Shown here: piece after piece, positions 58,851 through 64,000 of the stretch
Numbering within the stretch: the first letter of the stretch is position 1
Layout: each line of letters begins with the position of its first letter
Assembly (NCBI GenBank): GCA_018697195.1
Contig: JAGMWU010000044.1
Coordinates: 17,627-81,626, forward strand
Source of the DNA: Certhia americana
Taxonomy: Eukaryota > Chordata > Aves > Passeriformes > Certhiidae
Length of the DNA: 64,000 bases
Reading direction: 5' to 3'
Translations under genes and position numbers: made by a program
Notes under the pieces: generated by a model
Databases searched by the model: none
The model's input: only the letters and a program-made list of their open reading frames with translations
What the model was told of the DNA's origin: nothing

Positions 58851-58996
58851 TTCCACATCCCTAGAATGTCCCAGGCCAGGTTGGACACCAGGGCTTGGAG
58901 CAGCCTGGGACAGTGGAAGGTGCCCATGGAAGGGGTGGATCTGAATCACCTTTAAGTTCCCTTCCAACCCAAAACATTCTGGGATTTCCTGATTAT
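58851..58996 (+). mobile_element. CR1 LINE tail
   Basis: TTCCACATCCCTAGAATGTC, CCAGGCCAGGTTGGACACCA and CCCTTCCAACCCAAAACATT, then TTCTGGGATTTCCTGATT. There is a small deletion in the GTGTCCCTGCC block. Confidence 0.9.
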
Positions 58997-60347
58997 TGGA
59001 ACAGAGGGATCAGGCTGATGGGAGTGGACCTAAATGAGCAGTGACCCCAGGGATGGAGGCAACCATAGAAGGTCTTGGGGATTTGGGGTTGCTATTGTGG
59101 TGTTTTGGGTTGGGTTGGGGGTTTTTTTTGAGAGGAAAGCTGGTTTCTTAATAATAACTTATACAAAATAAATGACAAAAATATTTATCCTATCATAGAA
59201 TAAGGATGTAGGGTCATTGGGAATGAACATGAGTTTGTAAAGCAAACAAAGAAAAAAAGTAAATAAAAGGTGTTTATAAATGAGATCCAAGGAGAAAGAG
59301 CATGGGAGCTGAGGATCATCAAGAGAAGAGCACAGAAAATTCTTTACAGATCTACAGAAGCATAGGAGGGATTCATGGACTCCTTGATGAGAACAAATTA
59401 AAGATGTCATTAGCAAAACTGAGCTGGAGCACTTTCAGGAGCACCAATGAATGCTTTGTAGGACGGACACAGGAAAACATAGAATTGGTGCCCCTGTGGA
59501 AATCCTCATCTGCAGTCACTGTGATTGTCACTGATCATGGCCATGAGGCCATTGTGATCAAATAAATGCCAGCTGCACACCTGTGTATAAAAAAATTTGA
59601 TTTTCTTAGGCACAGACTGGGAGGAGCTTAATTTTCCACATGGGGCTACAGGTTTCCATGACAGGATTTTCAACAGAAAATGTCAAAGAATTGACGAGAA
59701 CAGAGATGTGGGTGGGATGTGTCGTATCAGACACTCCCAAGGTGGCAACAGCACGACAGATGTGGTGTTTGAGCTTTTGTATGCCCCCAGCAGAGGGGAA
59801 GCTGTTAGAGAACTGTCTGTTATTGATTCACACTGCTCAGAATCCATTTGTACTGGCTGGTTTGGGAGCCATTCTAATTTACAGTCTGTCATGCAAATTG
59901 CTCCTGGCCTGTGAAATATTAATCTATTAGATAGACACCCCATGCCTGCACACCGAACACATGGACTCCAGATCCTTGAGGATTTTGCTTTTTTAAACAA
60001 CAGATTATTGCCCATGTTCACTAACTACTTCTACAAACGGCTCAGTAATTTCAAGCTTTAATATCCTGTTCAATTCTCCTCCTGCATAACTAGAGGTAAT
60101 ATTTGATGTACTAGGAATTAAAGACCTGATTCTACTTTTTTCATTTAAAAGGAAGCTATTTCCATGTCCACAAAGTTCTTCTTCGGTGTCTGAAATGGAT
60201 CTATATGAACACACATATATAGGCACAGATTTGGGGGATGTAGAAATATTTGTGTGTCTTGTACAACCTTTGATTAGATTGGAGGAGGTGGTGATAGGCT
60301 GAATGCAAGGTAAAGATTTGTTAGGATATATGACAGCGACATAAAAT
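58997..60347. other. unique sequence with a G-rich stretch
   Basis: 1.35 kb. A G-rich stretch spans 59076-59121, with runs GGGG, GGGG, GGG, GGG and GGGGG. Frames of 105 codons and fewer overlap on opposite strands and show no domain. Confidence 0.45.
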
Positions 60348-60540
60348 CCTTCCCTGGGAGGGTGGGCAGGCCCTGGCACAGGGTGCCCAGAGCAGCTGAA
60401 GCTGCCCCTGGATCCCTGGAATTGTCGAAGGTTGGACATTGGGGTTTGGAGCAGCCTGGGACAGTGGAAGGTGTCCCTGCCCATGGCAGGGGGTGGATTT
60501 GGATGAGCTTTAGGGTCCCTTCCAACCCAAACCATTCAGA
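60348..60540 (+). mobile_element. CR1 LINE tail
   Basis: CCTTCCCTGGGAGGGTGGGC, AGAGCAGCTGAAGCTGCCCC, GGTTGGACATTGGGGTTTGG and CCCTTCCAACCCAAACCATT. The last tail units are worn (CAGAGATGC). Confidence 0.93.
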
Positions 60541-62626
60541 GATGCTGCTGAACCCTGATCCTGCTGCCAGCTCTGGCACAGCCCACGAAAGGCAAGGCCT
60601 GGCTTCCATTAATGAAGGGCCTTTGCTGAAAAACAACTTCTAATTTCAGAGCCCTGAGGAATTCACTTCCTTCTTGGCTTGGATTCTGGCAGAAGAAAGC
60701 ACATGGCATTCATGGCCAGACATCCCCACCTCATCTATTCCTTATCAGACTCCTCATCCTCTCCAGCGAGGTGCTGGAACAAGGCACCCAGTGCTGATGG
60801 ATTTGGGATAACGCTGCCTCTTTGGGGGAGCTATAAAACACAGGAAGAAAGTGGCCACCAGGGAGGAAAGAATCAGCAGAGATCATTAATCTCCCCCAGG
60901 CAGACATCTGCACCTGCTGTATGGATGGAGAGGAGCCCTCAGCACCTCCTGTGGCAGCAGAATTTCCCCACACAGGGAAAATCAGCTTTCCCTCTTTCAT
61001 TTTGGCAGAATTTCTGGGCCGCTTCTGCCCACTAGTCCTGTAGGAATAAAGAAAACAGTCTCCATAAACTCAAATAAAACCACGTGGCAAGAGGCTGTTG
61101 TTAAAACTCCTGATGGAGATGGAAGATCAAAGGCAGGCGAGCCGGAGACGTGTTTGCCTTTGAAAAGCCATCCAGAAGAATTCCTGGGAATGCATTCTCA
61201 CAGGTAGAGCAGGGAAGCACTGGAATTTCTCAAATTTTTTCATCTCTCCCTGTCTCAAGGCAGGAAGTGCATCACCTCTCCTCACAGCAAGGTGAGGGCC
61301 ATTACTCACAGCCCTGGGTGACAGCACTGGACATGGGATGGGATTTATCCACCATTCCAGAGCCAGTCCCAAAAAAAACATCATCAGCAGATTATTTTAG
61401 AGAGAGAAACATCCATAAATTTCCTCAAATCCAAGCTAAACCAGCTTCCAGAGGCTCTGCCCTCTCCATGGGTTCTCCCAAGGGTGATGCACCAGAACCT
61501 TGAGAGCTACCAGGTCTGAGTGCTGCTTATCACAGAGTTCATGGAAAAATCCAGCAATTATTCAACTATTACAACCTGTGCTGCGTTTTCACCTAAAATC
61601 CAGGCTGTTCGTGTATTTTTAGCTCATGTTTGAGTTAGTGGAACAGAATTTTTTCAATATTAAGAGTTTCATCTTAAATTGATTGTGAAATTTGGTCACC
61701 TGATGGACTCAGCTGTATTTGAGCGTGAGGAAAGTCTGTTTAACAAAGCCAATTGGTGTCACTCCAAGCACACACACACATTTTAAAACAAAAATTAATC
61801 AATATTTTTTCTATGACATCAATTCATGCAAAGCAAAATATGCAGTTTTTTGGTAGTTTATCCCCCAAATTTAAATGGATCACAGTCCTTTAGCACCATC
61901 TTGAGAATAAAGTAACAAAGTTGTCACAGTATTATTTTACTGTAGCAGTCATTTCATCTTTAGTGGTGTAGAAGACTGATAGGGTAACTCCTTGTTTTTC
62001 CTTCCTGTAATCATTACTTCACATTATTTTATATTCACCTCAATAAATCCATCCTAAGAGCAGTGTGTGACATGAAGATTATTATTTGCTGGAAGCTTTA
62101 TTATATAAGCAATATCAGTTCAGAAAATGATAGAAAGCTTTGCAGCTACATTGGCAACACCCTAATAAACAGTCATTTTAATATATGTTCCAACTAGTCT
62201 TGATGGAAGGCACCACTGGAAAGTTATCACTCAGAATTTTAAAAGATATGAATATTACAAAGACTGTAAAAGCATGACAGAAAGGAATTGTTCCATACAG
62301 TGTGCAATTATTTATTCTGATTTCATAACATAAATAAAATCTTCCATGAAAAAATTCCCCTTAGGTATTATTTTAAAGGTTTTTCCTATAAATAACTCAT
62401 TAAATCATTCAATTCAATTCCCTAAATGCATTAGGAATAGAGAGTCTCTAAACAGAAACTGGAGGGATAAAAGAAAAAATTGATACAAATACTTTTATCT
62501 CCAATGTGCATCAAGACAGAATCCTCTGTGATTACAAAACCAAACCCTGGAGTGATAACAAAAAAAACAGAATCTCATTTGTGTGACACACAGGTGTGTG
62601 CACAGGCAGCTTCAGACAACAAATTT
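60541..62626. other. unique sequence, no gene seen
   Basis: 2.1 kb. The left third is GC-richer with frames up to 118 codons that resemble nothing known. The right part (61600-62450) is AT-rich with octamer-like ATGCAAAG and ATATGCAG sites near 61830. Confidence 0.45.
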
Positions 62627-62898
62627 TCACAGAATCCCAGGATCTCTGAGGCTGGCAAAGCCCTCCCAGCCCATGCAGTGCCAGCTGTGCCCAGCCTGTG
62701 CCCAGCCCAGAGCACTGAGTGTCACCTCCAGGGGACACCTGCAGGGATGGGCACTCCAAAGCTCCCTGGGCAGCCCCTGCCAAGGCCTGAGCACCCTTGC
62801 CATGGGCAAATTGCTCCTGGCCTCCGCCCTGAGCCTGCCCTGGTGCCATTTGAGGCCGTTCCCTCTGCTCCTGTCCCTGTTCCCTGGGAGCAGTACCC
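62627..62898 (-). mobile_element. CR1 LINE 3' fragment
   Basis: TCACAGAATCCCAGGATCTC, CACCTCCAGGGGACACCTGC, GGGCACTCCAAAGCTCCCTG and GAGGCCGTTCCCTCTGCTCC, truncated at CCTGTTCCCTGGGAGC. A close relative of the 20.9-, 42.9- and 53.7-kb copies, with the shortest 5' extent. Confidence 0.94.
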
Positions 62899-63319
62899 GA
62901 GCCCTTGCTATGTGAATATTTTCTAAATATTCCTGTTCATGATCTGTATCTCAGGTTGCCAGAGACGTGGCATTACCAAAATTCATAATGTATTAGCTGA
63001 AATTCATTCCATGCATATTTCAGCAAAGTTGTACAGGCAGCACTTCAAATCACTGCTGTCTGGGAGATTTTCAACTTCTGTTCTGACTTGGTGCTTATGC
63101 AAATCCAAATGCAGGGGATAAAGCCAGGAGCAGCGGAGAACGAGAACGGAGAACAAGAACGATGCCTTGCAAGCTTCCCCCGACAACTTTGCCAGCACAT
63201 CCATCCTATTCCTCCCATATGGAGATGGAGAAGGATTTGGTGGTGCTGGTGGGTGAGAGCTGGGCCTGCCCCAGAACCCCTTGTGCCCTGGGCTGAGCTC
63301 CAATGTGGGAAGCAGGAAA
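62899..63319. other. short unique stretch
   Basis: Unique sequence between two CR1 copies. GAGAACGAGAACGGAGAAC near 63137 is a short purine-rich motif. No gene seen. Confidence 0.5.
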
Positions 63320-63858
63320 GGGATTGGGATTGAGCTCCTGAGCCCCCTCAGGTGAGCCCCCACCTGCAGAGCTGCCCCAGCCCTGGTCCCAGCACAGGGA
63401 GGAGCTGGAGCTGCTGCAGAGAGCCCAGAAGAGGCAGCAGGATGAGCAGAGGATGGAGCAGCTCTGCTGGCAGGAAAGGCTGGCACAGCTGGCATTGTTC
63501 AGCTGGGCAGGAGAAGCTTTGGGCTGAGCTCAGGGTGGCCTTGCAGGGCCTGAAGGAGCCCCAGGAAAGGTGGAGAGAGACAATTCCCAAGGGATGGAGG
63601 GACAGGACACAGGGAATGGCTTCCCAGCGCCAGAGGGCAGGGTTGGGTGGCAGATTGGGCAGGAATTGTTCCCTGGGAGGGTGGGCAAGCCCTGGCACAG
63701 GGTGCCCAGAGCAGCTGTGGCTGCCCCTGGATCCCTGGCAGTGTCCCAGGCCAGGTTGGACATTGGGGCTGGAGCAGTCTGGGACAGTGGGAGGGGTTTC
63801 TGCCCATGGGATAATCTTTAATGTCCCTTCCAGCCCAAACCATTCCATGATTCCATGG
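63320..63858 (+). mobile_element. CR1 LINE 3' half
   Basis: GGGATTGGGATTGAGCTCCT, the hairpin CCTGAG-CCCC-CTCAGG (63337-63352), GTGAGCCCCCACCTGCAGAG, GGAGCTGGAGCTGCTGCAGA and the shared 3' UTR. It ends in the tail CCATTCCATGATTCCATGG. A block is missing near GGTTTCTGCCCATGGGATAA, where the repeated CATGG sequence suggests a small deletion. The long open frames here are CR1 in the wrong frame. Confidence 0.94.
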
Positions 63859-64000
63859 TATCCCTCCTGGTCCCACAGCTCCTGCTGGTCCTGCTTCTCT
63901 CAAACATGGTCAGGGACAGTCAATTCTTCCAACTCCAAGTCTCTGCAGCTTCCCTCTTAAACTACCCTGGAAGATCCCTGTCAGCATTTAGGGCTCTCAG
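63859..64000. other. unique sequence at window end
   Basis: About 140 bases; nothing recognised. Confidence 0.5.

Noticed and set aside
63352..63960. 202-codon plus-strand frame
   Set aside because: It lies almost entirely in a CR1 3' half and matches the same frame in the 34- and 49-kb copies.
1..64000. CRISPR arrays, operons or other prokaryotic systems
   Set aside because: The window is vertebrate nuclear DNA. The tandem repeats are microsatellites and minisatellites without spacer structure.

Overview
The window looks like gene-poor nuclear DNA of a bird, most likely a songbird. The inference rests on repeats. There are about two dozen 5'-truncated CR1 LINE copies, most ending in the CR1 3' tail with 8-bp repeats of the ATTCTGTG/ATTCTGGG type. 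There are also four avian-type retroviral solo LTRs. No Alu, B1, L1 or other mammalian repeat was recognised. The songbird assignment is weaker: it comes from remembered CR1 subfamily wording, not from a search.

No protein-coding gene, exon, tRNA or rRNA could be supported. Every long open frame lies inside a CR1 copy, an LTR or a simple repeat, or is an unremarkable frame in unique DNA with no recognisable domain. The window is best read as an intergenic or deep intronic stretch, built of AT-rich unique sequence with repeat insertions.

Layout. 0-12 kb: mostly unique, with small CR1 pieces, GA and AAT tracts, and at 10.9-11.35 kb an old CR1 reverse-transcriptase relic. 12-23 kb: an older long CR1 piece, two solo LTRs (15.7-16.6 and 17.4-18.0 kb), several CR1 tails and a CpG-dense patch near 20.6 kb, ending in a 540-bp AT tract. 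23-34 kb: unique DNA, a compound ATT/ACT microsatellite and two CR1 copies. 34-46.5 kb: a 48-bp perfect AT palindrome touching a CR1 copy whose tail is split by a solo LTR, a CR1 copy with ORF2 C-terminal sequence and an internal GTCCC minisatellite, and a second LTR at the tail of a CR1 copy. 46.5-64 kb: unique DNA, further CR1 copies, and an 870-bp purine tract with an 18-G run and an oddly eroded centre.

I found no new gene system. The best observations concern transposon nesting (LTRs at CR1 tails), simple repeats growing inside transposons, unusual DNA-structure tracts, and a few candidate conserved noncoding segments that need alignment to test.
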